From positions 85,783 to 149,782 of the forward strand of contig JAJEKB010021828.1 of NCBI GenBank assembly GCA_022393335.1: a DNA stretch of 64,000 nucleotides, written 5' to 3'. Of this stretch, positions 35,789 to 47,518 are shown in pieces. Under the pieces are notes generated by a model, which made no database searches, was not told where the DNA came from, and was given only the letters and a program-made list of their open reading frames with translations. Origin of the DNA: Macrotrachela quadricornifera. Taxonomy: Eukaryota; Rotifera; Eurotatoria; Philodinida; Philodinidae. A program made the translations under genes and the position numbers. Within the stretch, counting starts at the first letter, position 1. Each line of letters begins with the position of its first letter.

Positions 35789-38700
35789 AATCTCTATAAT
35801 CTTTGGACACTTGCGTGATAATGCAGATCAATCATATATTCGTGAATGGTCGAAATAAGCTACATTCTCTTCCATCTATATCCACTAAGTCGCCATCTTG
35901 GAACGATGTACTTGGTCCTCTATGAGCGTAGTTTTTTTCATGAACTTGCTCAATTTTCTCATTTATCGCAGCGTTTTTTCGTGCAAAATTGAGCTATAAC
36001 GACATTCCTTTTGAATATTGCGCTACAAATAAGGGTATTCTCGATCATCTTATGGATATGGTACCTTGTCAGTTGCATTCTTTTCAACTTCAATTTAATT
36101 CCTCTTTTTCTGTCAATCGGAGCCCGATGGGGTAGGACTAGGGCAGAATAAGATTGATAAAAAATATTATAAAGTATGATTAGAATGTTTATTTTTGTTA
36201 GCATATTGTTTTTTTCAGCAAGAAGAGAAGTTTCGACCATGAGTTCGATGACACCTTTCAAGTTTATAAGATTATCAAAAAGATACTAGAATGTAAATCA
36301 GAGAGCAAAACAAACCGAACCCAAATCCGAATACTGAATCAGTTCTTCAAAAATGAAGTTGAACCGAGTCGAACGTGATTCAGAAAAAGTTGCTTCAATT
36401 CGCTCTCTGATGTGAATAGATAGAACAGAATAAGAACTAATCAATGAGAAAATAGTTCAGGAAGTCCATGACGGAAATAAACTACAAAGCAGTTAAAAAT
36501 CGATGAATTTTTAAATAGTTCAGCGCTATTAGTTTTTACACTCAAAGAAAAAAGTGTGTTCCAGAATACCAAAAGTGTTCAAAAACCTACCCAGAAATCC
36601 AAAAAGGTTTTCGAATGAGTTTCGCATCACATTGAAGATTTTAGAAAATACCTTCTTGATTTCCAAGCCCTCAGAAACTCTTTAATTTTCAAGAATACTG
36701 ATTCACATGCTCTAAAAGTCTTTTAAAAAATCGCAAAAGTATTTTAAGAAACCAATATAGCCGAAAAAACCAATGAGAAACTGTGATGAGTATCTGAGAA
36801 AATCCTTCAAGTTTTTGATAATTTTCTCAGTATTCGGAAAGGTATTCTTAAATACCCATATATCTGAAATCATTTATTTGCTATCCAAAGAGTATCCAGG
36901 CATACCATTCTGGTTTCCGAGAAAAATCGAAAACTGAAAAGGTTTTCGAACGTGTCCACTTTGTAAAAGATATTATCGTAGATATAAACATCTTCTGCAG
37001 CCTATTTCGGCAAGTTAAAAAGATTTTCGGATCTCTAAAGCCTCTAGAACGCCACTAAACATGATCTAAATTACAGTTCAAATATTATTGAAGAAGCATA
37101 CATTTTATTCAGCCTTTCTTTTTTCATCTTCTTTCGTACCTAGCTTCACAGCTTTTCACAGAAAGGCACACTGTGTATAATCAGTATAATTGAATAAAGA
37201 ACCGAAAAGGCTTTCATCGTATGCATACCTTTATCGAAAAGTAGTGCTGTTTCATACTTGTGAACTAGCTTATAGTTATCATTACATTCCTAGCTATGCC
37301 TCATATTTACAAATATACCAGAAAAAAACGTAAGTCACACACATATATAAGGTATTAAGGCCTTCTATTTCCTCAAAAACAAACTACTTCCTGATTTTCG
37401 CTTTGTCAACTTGTGAAACTCGATCTCCGCCCTAATATATTGTAGAGGACAAAAACATTCTGGCCATAGTGGGGATGGGTTATTCTCATACCCAGAGCTG
37501 CAGAATTTTCCACAAAATCAAAAATTTCCCATCTGGCGGGTGCGCAAACGTAAGATTCTGCACCGCTGCTCATACCACTGAAAATTTCAGCTCGATTCAT
37601 TGTACTTTGGTTAGACGTATAACAATTTTACTCAACATACCTCTTTTAGATGCGATGGCTTTCCGTATCTTCAGTGCCATTCGACCAAAGCATAGCATAG
37701 AGTCAAATATATTTTTTTATTTCAAAGCTCGTGTTTAGGGCTAGCACCTCTTGTCGCCCTTTTTCTAAATAAGCCTTTTTATTATCATATAAGAACATGT
37801 CTCTTAAGAAAAACGTCCATTTTAAGCGTTTTGTTTTGAGTCATTCAACTTGTCATCCGCTTTCTTCGCTTAAAATGTATGAATTTTGAAAAAAGGACCA
37901 CGAGAGAGGCCAACTCTAGAAACAAGCTTTCAAACAAAAAAAACTGTATACATATATATGTATATACATATAATGAGGCTCCACAGAAATTTTTTGGTGA
38001 TGAGATGAGATGAACTAGTTTTTAATCCTTATTTGATTCATTTTTCTGTCAAACATCAGAGTATCAAGCGGAAAATTTTACCAGTCTCCTCACGTGAGTC
38101 CCAACATATGCTCCAAATTTCAGTTCATTTGAACATACCTGAGCTGAGATCAATTTTTGAGGGAGAGAATGGCCTTAAGCGTAGAAATGGAAAGGCTAAA
38201 TACAGAATGAAGCTGTTAGATATGCCAGTATGACATTCGGCATAGATATAAACATTAAAAGAAGAAATTTGTCGTTAGGAATATGAATAAGCGTTTCAAA
38301 CATAGACACAAAGGATTTAGCATAGACATAACGATATTTGGCATCGATTGAAGGTTCACGATATAAATGGTGAGCATAAGATATGCATTTAGAGAGCTGG
38401 AATGTAGATTTTCAGAGATTAGGTGTGCATTTGAAGTTTAGCACAGAGATTTAAGGAAATTAAATATAGATTTAAAAGTAAATATGTAGGTTTAAGGGAG
38501 CTGACTTTAGATTTAGGGGTTAACGTATACACAAGGATGAACGGACTGATTTCGATAGCGGAAATCAGATTCATATCACCTAAAATCACTTGAAATCGCG
38601 TAAATCAGTACAAAGCAATAAAAATCAGACTATTCTACATATCAACGAGGAACAAACTGATTTCGTAATTTTGCTGATTTCGAGTGATTTCATATGCTTT

Positions 38701-39506
38701 CAACGGCAACAATAGGAACTTTTATTTCGAGATTTATTGGATTTTTTTAATAAATCCGTATGAAATTTTGGGATAAATCTCATACATTCTCTTACTACAT
38801 GCATACGTGCCTGCATTGTGAGTATCCTGAAATATTATCACATATGCAAGCATACATACATCTCTACAGTGAGGTTGCGCCTAAACACTAATATACATAA
38901 ATAAATCCTAATAATTCCTGTAGAAGAAATAAATATCACAAAAAATGAGAGCCGGTATTCCCTCCAACAGATAGCGATTGAATTAATCTACAAAACTATA
39001 TATACTTCGATCAAAAAATGATTTTATATATATTTAAAAACAAATGAACAGTAAAGCCATGGAGACACTTATATAAAATAAGTATAAAAATGGTGATCCA
39101 TCAACAAAGATGTATCGGGATTTGGATGAAATGATTTTATTGTTAATTAGTAATTTTTCGATTAAACTGATGATCAACAGCATGGACTCTTTCAATTTAT
39201 TGCACTCTTCTTGCCCTTCGGGCACAGTTTGAATAACATATAGCAGGGTAACATGAGAAACCCATAGCAAGGAATTTTCATCTGAAATTTTGCTCGACAA
39301 TAGACTTCATAACCCTTGTGGCATTCTGAAATTTTCAGCGTAAACGGATGCTATCTTCTCAAGATATTGAATGCTTAAAAATGGACTATTTTTGGAGCTT
39401 TTGTGAGAAAATATTATTTTTGTAAACATGTTATCTCAGAAGAGCAATGCCCGTTTGAGCGGAAACTTTTCAGATATCATAGGAACCATAATACGTATTA
39501 TTGGGT
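35789..39506. other. Intergenic, no gene supported
   Basis: Contains degenerate purine-rich repeats (36,540-36,960), a short palindromic (TA)n run at 37,960-37,975, degenerate TTTAGCATAGACATA-like words at 38,230-38,530, and a GATTTC/GAAATC patch at 38,545-38,700. The overlapping opposite frames at 37,406-37,738 and the frame at 39,034-39,300 show no recognisable domain. Confidence 0.5.
38545..38705. repeat. GAAATCA-type array, second copy
   Basis: Shares the lead-in AAACTGATTTCg and GAAATCA words with 6,130-6,240, here in both orientations (GGACTGATTTC at about 38,547 and CAAACTGATTTC at about 38,647). Confidence 0.5.
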
Positions 39507-39514
39507 GAAATTTA

Positions 39515-39661
39515 CAAGGGGGAAAGTGCTGCATCCTCGCACCAAATTTTCATCAAAGGTGCTGAGAAGGTGCTGAGGTGCTGAAAAGATGCTGAAGTAC
39601 CGAAAAAGTGCTGAGAAGGTACTGTGGTGCTGAGGGTTCCAAACCTGCACTTTCCCCCTTG
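39515..39661. mobile_element. 147-bp hAT-type MITE with perfect 8-bp target duplication
   Basis: Perfect 15-bp inverted termini (CAAGGGGGAAAGTGC at the left, its complement at the right) are flanked by the same octamer GAAATTTA at 39,507-39,514 and 39,662-39,669. Eight-bp duplications and CA-GGG-type ends are the signature of hAT transposons. The interior is mostly a minisatellite of the 11-mer GTGCTGAGAAG and variants. Confidence 0.85.
39558..39640. repeat. GTGCTGAGAAG minisatellite inside the MITE
   Basis: About seven degenerate copies of a 9-11 bp unit (GTGCTGAgaag, with AAGATGCTGAAG and AAGTACCG variants). Confidence 0.75.
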
Positions 39662-39669
39662 GAAATTTA

Positions 39670-41147
39670 AAGCGAAAATTACTTACTGTGAGTTTTTCAT
39701 ATTACTCTGTTATAGACTGAAAATTCAATAAAATGAGTATAACTTGAGAAGAAAGACTCAATGACACAAAACCTTTCATCGTTTTTATCTATTCTACGAG
39801 TCATAAGTATGAAGTAAATATGAGTTCAAACATAAGTTATCAGTAGGGATGATTCTCTCGTTAGATCAAATTATATTTAATATTCTATATTTGTCAATTT
39901 TCTGAATTTTAATATAAATAAAACTAATTGTATTTTGTTCTAGGTGATTAAATTAAGCGAACAAATCCTAATCTCATGCCTTATTTTTCACAGTACTGAC
40001 ATGGTTTCAGACTTTTAATTTCGAAACAGCCCTTTTTCTAGTTAACTTAAATTACTTTAAACAATCCGTGTCAATTCTTATTAGTGAAAAATATCTCAAG
40101 TTTTGCGTGTAAAATACTCACTAGAAGAATATTTCTTTAGTTCAAATTAAACATTTTAAAATTAAAAGTATCGTGATATTAATGGTAGCCACGATACGAC
40201 ATAAGAAGATCAATACACGTGCATTTTGCGCGAAAATTGAAAACAAACGAGATATTACAGTTTTCTTTCATAAGAAAAGCAACCTTTGGTACAAATAAGC
40301 CGGCTACAATCGACCTATAAAGAATAATTCTTATGAAGTACCACATCATGACGCAGCAGCACCTTCAGGAGTTTTAGATACGCTAGATTTCAGCTTCAGA
40401 GCGCGGAATTCAGATAAAACATATGAAGAGACATATGGAGCCCAAATTATGAGATTTTATTTAAAAAAATTTATAAATGAAGCTTATGAAAAAAAATTTG
40501 TTTTGCTGCTCCCTTTCCTCAAATTTCTTTTTATATCTAGTAATATTCTATGATGTCGCAAAAATTCAAAAAGTTACAACTCCTGAACGGATGTCTATTT
40601 TTATTTAAGATTCAATGTAGATTATGATTAAAATTCTAAAAACTGCAATACTACTCAACATGAAAAAAATTTTTTTGCAGACTTCAGTTAAAGAAATTGT
40701 TTAAGGAAAAACTCATCACTTGGATCCAGTTCCCCTCCATAGGTTTCATTTGGATCTCATCCTCTAAAGCTGAAATCTAGCGTATCTAAAAATCCTGGAT
40801 CCATTACTATCATATTGTGATTTCCATGCCATTTATCATTTAATTTTGAATATTGATTTCATTAGATAACTTAGATAAGATGTATACTATCAGAATGAAG
40901 GAAATAAATAAAATTTGAAGAAATATTATACAACCTATACTCATCACTGATTTGTTCAATTTTATGTTGTATAAAACAATTGTTGATTGTTTACTAGCGA
41001 CATCTTAGTTTGACATTCTTATCAATTGGTTAATAAGAAAACCGTTGTTAAATATTTTGTTTATTTTTTTCTCTATCATGTGTTCTTTTCTTTAATAAAG
41101 TAAAATTTTAATAAACAAAAATTTTATTTTAATTAAAATTTATTACA
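39670..41147. other. Intergenic, includes one inverted repeat
   Basis: 40,364-40,440 (TTTTAGATACGCTAGATTTC) is mirrored at 40,725-40,802 (GAAATCTAGCGTATCTAAAA), a foldback element of about 440 bp. The final 100 bp before 41,148 are very A+T-rich and presumably hold the promoter of the next gene. Confidence 0.6.
40364..40802. mobile_element. Foldback element, arms about 77 bp
   Basis: A core of 21 bp around GATACGCTAGATTTCAGCTT is exactly mirrored at the other end as AAGCTGAAATCTAGCGTATC, with weaker pairing beyond. The spacer is about 285 bp and has no coding signal. Confidence 0.65.
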
Positions 41148-42113
41148 ATGACTGAACATTCATCACGTCAATTAGAATTCAATCGTGAAAATACACTTTA
41201 TGAAGTTTTTACTTCTAAAAATGATTTATCTATAATTGAATCCAATCGAATAAATAATATTAATGATATTAGTTGGTTTATGGCATTTGGCAGATATCTT
41301 AAAACAATTCGAATAAATTCTCATCCAATAAGTACAAATCCTTGTCTTTATCAATTTCTTAAACATATTTTAAATGAAAATCTTCCAATAACTCATGGAT
41401 TATTTCTAATCCTTAAACAATGTGTTTATCTTTATCCAGATAAACTTATTAATCTATCATTTCAACAACATTTATCAATTGCTTTATCAACTATGACAGA
41501 TCCATATCTTAAATATAAATATACTCGTCTTCTTCGTCTAATAATTAATGAAACTGATGAAAAATTACTTAATAAAATATTTCCATTAACAACAAAACTT
41601 CTTGAAAATTATCATCAACTTGATATATCAATAATAATTATATTAGAAAAATTAGTTTTAATTAATTCTGATATAAATCTTCAATTATCAATTAATCAGA
41701 TATATACAAAAACATTAATTGAATATTTTAAATTAAATGATTTTGATGATGATGAAATAATTGATCTTTGTTATATTTTATATCAAATAAATCTTAATAA
41801 ATCTATTCCTTGTTTATTTAATATTTCAAATATATTTATTGATTTATTAACATATATTAATTATGATACAGATACAATGATTAATTGGTTATTAACACCA
41901 GAAACTGGAGAAAAATTTTTAATATTTATACTTCGATTAATAAAATATTTTTCTTCTAATCATAATGAATTAAAAATTCAAGCAGGAGAATATATTTATA
42001 ATCAATTAGTTTTAACAATGAAACGTTTTTATGAACAATTAAATAATGCATATGAAAAATCTTTATTTCCATATAATATAAAACCATTATTAAATACATT
42101 TAAATTTTTTTAG
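41148..42113 (+). CDS. Alpha-helical protein, possibly Lines (LINS1)-like
   Basis: One uninterrupted frame of 321 aa, ATG at 41,148. It is rich in Leu/Ile/Asn and predicted helical throughout, in HEAT/armadillo style, without signal peptide or membrane segment. Near residues 242-265 it reads [20 protein letters not shown], which reminds me of the conserved segment of Protein Lines, a segment-polarity/Wnt-related factor. This resemblance is weak and unverified. Its stop codon (TAG 42,111-42,113) lies two bases before the start of YPEL5, and the stop is embedded in a polypyrimidine tract with AG, a potential splice acceptor for the downstream gene. It could be the first cistron of an operon or a gene whose 3' UTR overlaps its neighbour. 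Confidence 0.65.
   Translation: MTEHSSRQLEFNRENTLYEVFTSKNDLSIIESNRINNINDISWFMAFGRYLKTIRINSHPISTNPCLYQFLKHILNENLPITHGLFLILKQCVYLYPDKLINLSFQQHLSIALSTMTDPYLKYKYTRLLRLIINETDEKLLNKIFPLTTKLLENYHQLDISIIIILEKLVLINSDINLQLSINQIYTKTLIEYFKLNDFDDDEIIDLCYILYQINLNKSIPCLFNISNIFIDLLTYINYDTDTMINWLLTPETGEKFLIFILRLIKYFSSNHNELKIQAGEYIYNQLVLTMKRFYEQLNNAYEKSLFPYNIKPLLNTFKFF
42104..42113 (+). promoter_or_regulatory. Candidate (trans-)splice acceptor for YPEL5
   Basis: TTTTTTTAG ends at 42,113 immediately before AT-ATG. It looks like a strong 3' splice site and at the same time supplies the upstream stop codon. Rotifers are known to use spliced-leader trans-splicing, so this could be a spliced-leader addition site; the sequence alone cannot separate this from an ordinary cis intron in the 5' UTR. 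Confidence 0.45.
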
Positions 42114-42115
42114 AT

Positions 42116-42512
42116 ATGGGACGTGTTTTTCTTGAACATCTTGGTGGTCAACGAATATTTTCATGTGCACATTGTGATACACCATTAACAAATCGTAATG
42201 AATTAGTTTCAACAAGATTTACAGGTGCAACTGGTCGAGCTTTTTTATTTAGTCGAGTTGTTAATACAAAACAAAGTACTGTACAAGAACGAGTAATAAA
42301 AAGCAAATATTTTATTTTAATTCGACTAAAAAAAAACAAATATTATTTAGATGATGTTAACTGGTCGACATTTTGTTCGAGATATAAGCTGTAAAAAATG
42401 TGATGTTAAACTTGGTTGGATGTATGAATTTGCAACAGAAGAATCACAGCGATATAAAGAAGGACGAGTAATTCTTGAACGTGCATTAATTAATGAAAGT
42501 GATGGTTTTTAA
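42116..42512 (+). CDS. YPEL5: Yippee-like 5 (zinc-binding CTLH/GID complex subunit)
   Basis: Two exons, 42,116-42,292 and 42,351-42,512 (TAA), phase 0, give 112 aa. The start [20 protein letters not shown], the block [14 protein letters not shown] and the end [20 protein letters not shown] match the YPEL5 subgroup of Yippee proteins closely, so the assignment is firm. Two CxxC pairs (C17-C20 and C73-C76) bind a single zinc in the Yippee fold. The vertebrate protein has about 121 aa; the tail is slightly shorter here. YPEL5 associates with the CTLH E3 ubiquitin ligase and spindle structures in vertebrates. It sits 2 bp after the preceding stop and 134 bp ahead of the next start. Confidence 0.95.
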
Positions 42513-42646
42513 AAACTCCATTTTATTTTGTTTCTTGTTTTTGTTTTTGTTTTCTTTTGAAAAGAATAGAATAAATCATTTTGAAAAGGAAAAAATTTCT
42601 TTCCGTTCTTTTTTTTTTAGATTATATCTGATTATTTTGAAATGTA

Positions 42647-45600
42647 ATGGTCGGGATTAAAGATAAATTAAAAATTGAAATTATTGAGCATAATAATGAA
42701 GTAAGAGAACGTTTTTCTTATGATGTATACAGACTGTACAAAAATGTTTGTACTATTTTTTATTTTGCATATATCTCGGCATAAGTAAATGATATGACAG
42801 TACTATTTCCAACAGTGATGAGCATAATAAAAAATGTTTTGAAAGACTTTTTTGTCTTTCATTTGGGATTCGTCGGTACAGCTTATGTAAAGCTTTTGAT
42901 GGTGTATTTTTGAAAAATAAATTCAACACTTTTATCATTTACCTATGCCGAAATATACATAAAATAAAAAATGTTGTAAATATCTTGATATTTATTTGGT
43001 ATTTAGAATTTGTTTATATTTTAGGTTCTTCCAATATTAATTCGTCACATAGGAGCTAATTTTAAATCAGGAGAAGATGTTGCATTAGTTAGATTTGATA
43101 GTTATGCTGATTTTCTTGTACCAAAAGATGTTCAAGCTGATGAAATTGAAACATTAGATCATCTTGTTGAGTATGTTATAAGAAAATTATATTTATGAAT
43201 AATTAAAAGAAGAAATTTTTATTTATATAGTTCGATTGATAATCAATGTTGGATTCTTCCAGCTGTTTATCGAGGTTATATAACAAAAATTTTTTGGTTT
43301 AAACCACCTTGGGCACATCAATTTCAAGATGGAAAATATCAATTACAAGTTGGCAAATGTCAACAGACTGGAGTATTAAAGTAAGTCTATTCAAATAATT
43401 CAGATTTTTCATGAAAACCTATAATAACTACTTTGCTATGGAATATTCAGATTGAAATTTTGATTTTTTTATGTTTTTGACGTATTTTAGTATTTCATAG
43501 TTTTCTACAGAACAAAAGATATACATCTACGTATTGTTGGGTCTGCTTAGGATAGGCATAGGCAGTCATTTTTAAGTTTTTCAAGAGAAAGTTTCATTTT
43601 CTAAGCAAGAATTGCAGTTATGAAATATATTGCTCATTTGTTTTATATCATCGCCCTATCCATTTAGCTAAGTCATTGTTTGCTAATTCTTATTATCTTT
43701 CAAGATATTCATAATAAAAATATATTATTTTCTTTAAAGTTTAATATATCTATCTTGTATAAATACATAGGATTCTCAATTTATAAATATTTCTTCGAAT
43801 TAGTTCAGTTCGATTTATATGATTTCTTTGTCTTTGTCGTCATACTCTTCTATTTTCATTCAAATTGTAACATAGTATTACTATGTAAAAATTTATATAA
43901 GTAAGCTAAACATAGAATAACGTATGCAAAGCACGGGATGATTGAAACAGTTCACAGCTTGTCCTGAGCTTCTGCTAACTAGAATTATCACTATTTAAAA
44001 AAAAAAATAAAATCAAAAATAATCATTCATTTCATTAATAACTATGTCTCATCCTACGTCAATTTTTTTCTAATTCACTGTTACATATTTATGTATTTTT
44101 TATTAGTCCATTATGCACTTGCACACATCAACTGTCATATGTCAATAAGTTTTTATTAAAATTTTATTAATTGCTCTGTTATGAAACACAATAGATATTG
44201 ATCCCAATAATGATTATGATCATGGTGATTTTCACTTTGGTATTAGTTATAAACGAAAGAAAACAGACAAATGATTGCACATATTCATACATAATGCGAT
44301 ATGCTTCTTAACGATAATTCTTTGTTAGAAAATCTATAAAAACACGAAGGACTATAGATACTCAAAAGTTTACAATAGTCTAGAATAGATCAGTTAAAAA
44401 GATATTTCACTTGCTATTTTTTTTTTATTGTGACTGGTGTAATCATTTAAAAACACAAAACTCAATATTAAACTAACAGAATTGAAATTCGATTCTATTC
44501 ATAATTTAATCTAGGACAAATCTATTTCAACGATTATAGGTAATGCTAATAAATATATTGCTATAGTATAAACAAGCTTAATTTACTCGATTAGTTTGCA
44601 AATATTTTATTAAATATTTCTTTAATTATTAATTGATTGAAACTTTTTTTTGTTGTTTAGAATTGCTTCAAATAATCCATATTTTACTTCAAATTGTGTT
44701 TATTCATCAATTGATAAACTTTCAAATATTCATACAGTTGATATATATGTTTCAACAGCTGGTTTAGCAAAAAATTATTCAACAATTATAGAAAAACCTC
44801 ATCCACCAATATATGATAATGATAGTGGTAGTGAAAGTCTTGATGCTGATAATCGAAAAAAAAGTAAATTATCTACAAATGAAATAAATCATAAAGATCA
44901 AATAAAACGTGTATATCCACTTGATGCAACAATAATTGATCAATTACTTGAAACAAGACAATTTCTAATTGATATTGATTTATCATTTTTTTCAACTGAT
45001 GATTTTATACGTAAACAATTTGATGAAAATGAATATGAAATTCTTCGTTATGTTTATACACGTATTGTACAAGATCATTCTGATATTGAAATTCAACGTT
45101 ATATAACAGCACGTGAAAGTGCATTAGAACAAATACGTACATTAATGGATGAATATTTAACTGATCCAAAATTAGATCAAACAATACTTATTGAGTATAA
45201 TTATTAAATAATTTTTATTTTTTTAAATTAAATTTTGTTTTTTTTATTCTAGTAATCCTTATTTATCAGCATTAATAGCTATTATTCGTTATAAAAAATT
45301 AAATTGGAAAGCAATTCATAATTATGGAATGCATTTATCAGATACAAGACCACCATTACATGTATCTTCAGAAGAAATGATTATATATTTAAATGAAGCA
45401 ATGACAAAAATTTTGCAATCAATTAAAAAAGATCCTATACTTATTACTATTTCAAGGTAAATTATTATTATTATTAGATTTGCCTATGGAAAAAATAAAA
45501 TAAAATATGAATAAAAATTATGAAATCAAGACTATATTATCTAATTATAACATAATAAAACTAATAACATAAACAAATTTAATAGATAGACGAACTTTTC

Positions 45601-46097
45601 CTTACTCTTGTTCATGTTTACATACATTTCGAATTTTTATTGTGTATATATTTAGATGTGTTGATGATGGTCATTGTTCATTAGAACAAGCTAATTTAAT
45701 TCAACGATATGTTGAAAAAAAATTTCGAATATTATATAAAATTGATGAAACTATTGGTAAAAGTTTATTAACAAATGATGATAATGATGATGAACCTGAT
45801 GAAGAAGAAACTAAAGAACGAAAACCAATGATTATATCTGATGATGAAAATAGTCATTTATCAACAAATGGTGCAATAACAGATCGACCAATAATAACGA
45901 ATGAAAATTCTCTTTCTAGTCAAATACCTAATACAAATAAAATTTTACCATCAATTAATGATAATGATGTAGCTTTATCACCATCATTAGATCTGAATAA
46001 TAGAATTTCACCATCACCACCAAAAGAAAATCCATCACCAGGTGAAATAACAAAAGCAATATCACCATCATCACTTTCAGAAGCATCTCCTATATGA
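42647..46097 (+). CDS. Unrecognised 509-aa protein with acidic, Pro/Ser-rich tail
   Basis: Six exons: 42,647-42,700, 43,025-43,170, 43,231-43,380, 44,661-45,194, 45,253-45,456 and 45,656-46,097 (TGA). After the first intron the junctions are all phase 2, an internally consistent model. The first half (residues about 1-135: RHIGANFKSGEDVALVRFD, GYITKIFWFKPPWAHQF) looks globular and beta-rich. Residues 150-360 are mainly helical (DEYEILRYVYTRI-like, SALIAIIRYKKLNWKAI). From about 390 the chain becomes disordered with DDNDDEPDEEE and repeated SPS motifs. No membrane segment or signal peptide. I do not recognise the family. The start follows a polypyrimidine-AG at 42,620, so this gene may be the third member of an operon-like group. 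Intron 1 contains a small foldback; intron 3 is 1,280 bp. Confidence 0.75.
42737..42980. mobile_element. Intronic foldback MITE
   Basis: Arms at about 42,737-42,795 (TTTTTTATTTTGCATATATC, CGGCATAAGTAAATGAT) and 42,932-42,980 (ATCATTTACCTATGCCG, ATTTTATTTTTT mirror) pair. It lies inside intron 1 of the 509-aa protein gene. Confidence 0.65.
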
Positions 46098-47518
46098 AAC
46101 TAAATTTTTTTTGTGTTGTTTCTTTTTTCTTTTTGTCTTTGTATATTTATAAATTGTATTATCAAAGCTTAGCTATGTTTGTATGTATACTATTCTATAG
46201 TTGTTTGTATTTTGATGTTAAGTCAAAAAAAAAGAATTTGTGCTTTTTTTTTGCAGTGTACCTTCTCTGTTTGAATCATATTGTTTATTAAACATTTTGG
46301 GTTGTAAATATAAAATACTTTATGTGTTCTAGATTTATTTTTCTTTATTTGTTTAATTGAGAAGATTTTTTGGTCAATTGTATTTTTGATCTGATGTAGC
46401 GCTTATTCATCTCATCGGACAGGTTCAATTCGATTAATAAAATAAGATTTTGCTATAAAATTTTATCATGATCTAGTAAAATGGTGTATATTAATATAAA
46501 AAAAAATTTTTGTAGTAAAAATAGGGTCTATTGTATTCCAGTAACAATAAAATTTTCAATGCAATCTAGCGAATACCATAAGAAAAATAGAGAGCAATGA
46601 GTTCTTTTAGATGAAAGTGATGCAAGTTTTGACAGTTTATTCTTAACTTTTGCGTATTATAAAGTGATTAATAAGATAAATAGGAATAAAATTAGAATTA
46701 AATAACCGTGATCTTATAGTCATCATCAACATCAAATTCTACTTTAATTACTGCATATGTTATAAAACACAAAATCATTCTGTGGACTTTTTCACTTTTA
46801 GAAAAAAAATTTTGATGAAAATATTTCATACGAAAAACTAAAGTTTGTAGTAGATTTTGGTGTGTTGATTCTGAATACCATGTTTATTTTCCACCAAAAC
46901 CTATTTTTAATAACTAAAACCTCAAAATATTAACTGTTTTTGTGGGATTTTATACAGCAATCCGCTCTCTCTTGAAATATCAGTTTTTTTGCTAACAGTA
47001 AAAAAGTCCATCGAATGATTTCATGATCTTGCATCCTTACATCAGTCTCAATAAAAAAATAATTAATACGAAAGAAATTGAGCGGGAGGGGGTGTAACCC
47101 ATGGGAAAAGGGACACTTCCCATTAATAAAAATACAGGTAATTTTTAACGTTATTTTCTTGTTTCATGGACATTTAATATTTATTATGAAAATTATCTAT
47201 TGAAAAGTCATGTTATACTCTATTGATTAATATCTAATTGACACACTTTTATTTTTAACTGATTCATGTCTGAATAAAGTTATATTTAACTTCAATACAA
47301 CTTATCAAATTTAATCACTTTAAAAAAAAAATTTTCTGTGTCTAAAACAGTCATGGCTATTTAAAGATCGATACTTTTCTTTTGTATACACTATCAATAA
47401 TACTCTTTCCAATGGTAGATTCTACATCGTTACATTTTTAAATTAGGTGACCGATGAATGGTCAAGCCTCAATAGATTTTATTTCAGAAAATATGTACAA
47501 AAAAAAAGAATAAATAAT
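46098..47518. other. Convergent intergenic region, no gene seen
   Basis: Lies between the 3' ends of the 509-aa protein gene (plus) and the OPT gene (minus). T-rich tail at 46,100-46,290; the open frame there is a low-complexity by-product. Confidence 0.6.

Noticed and set aside
43680..43904. 74-codon frame inside an intron
   Set aside because: Phe/Tyr/Ile-rich translation of A+T-rich intron sequence; the flanking exons join cleanly without it.
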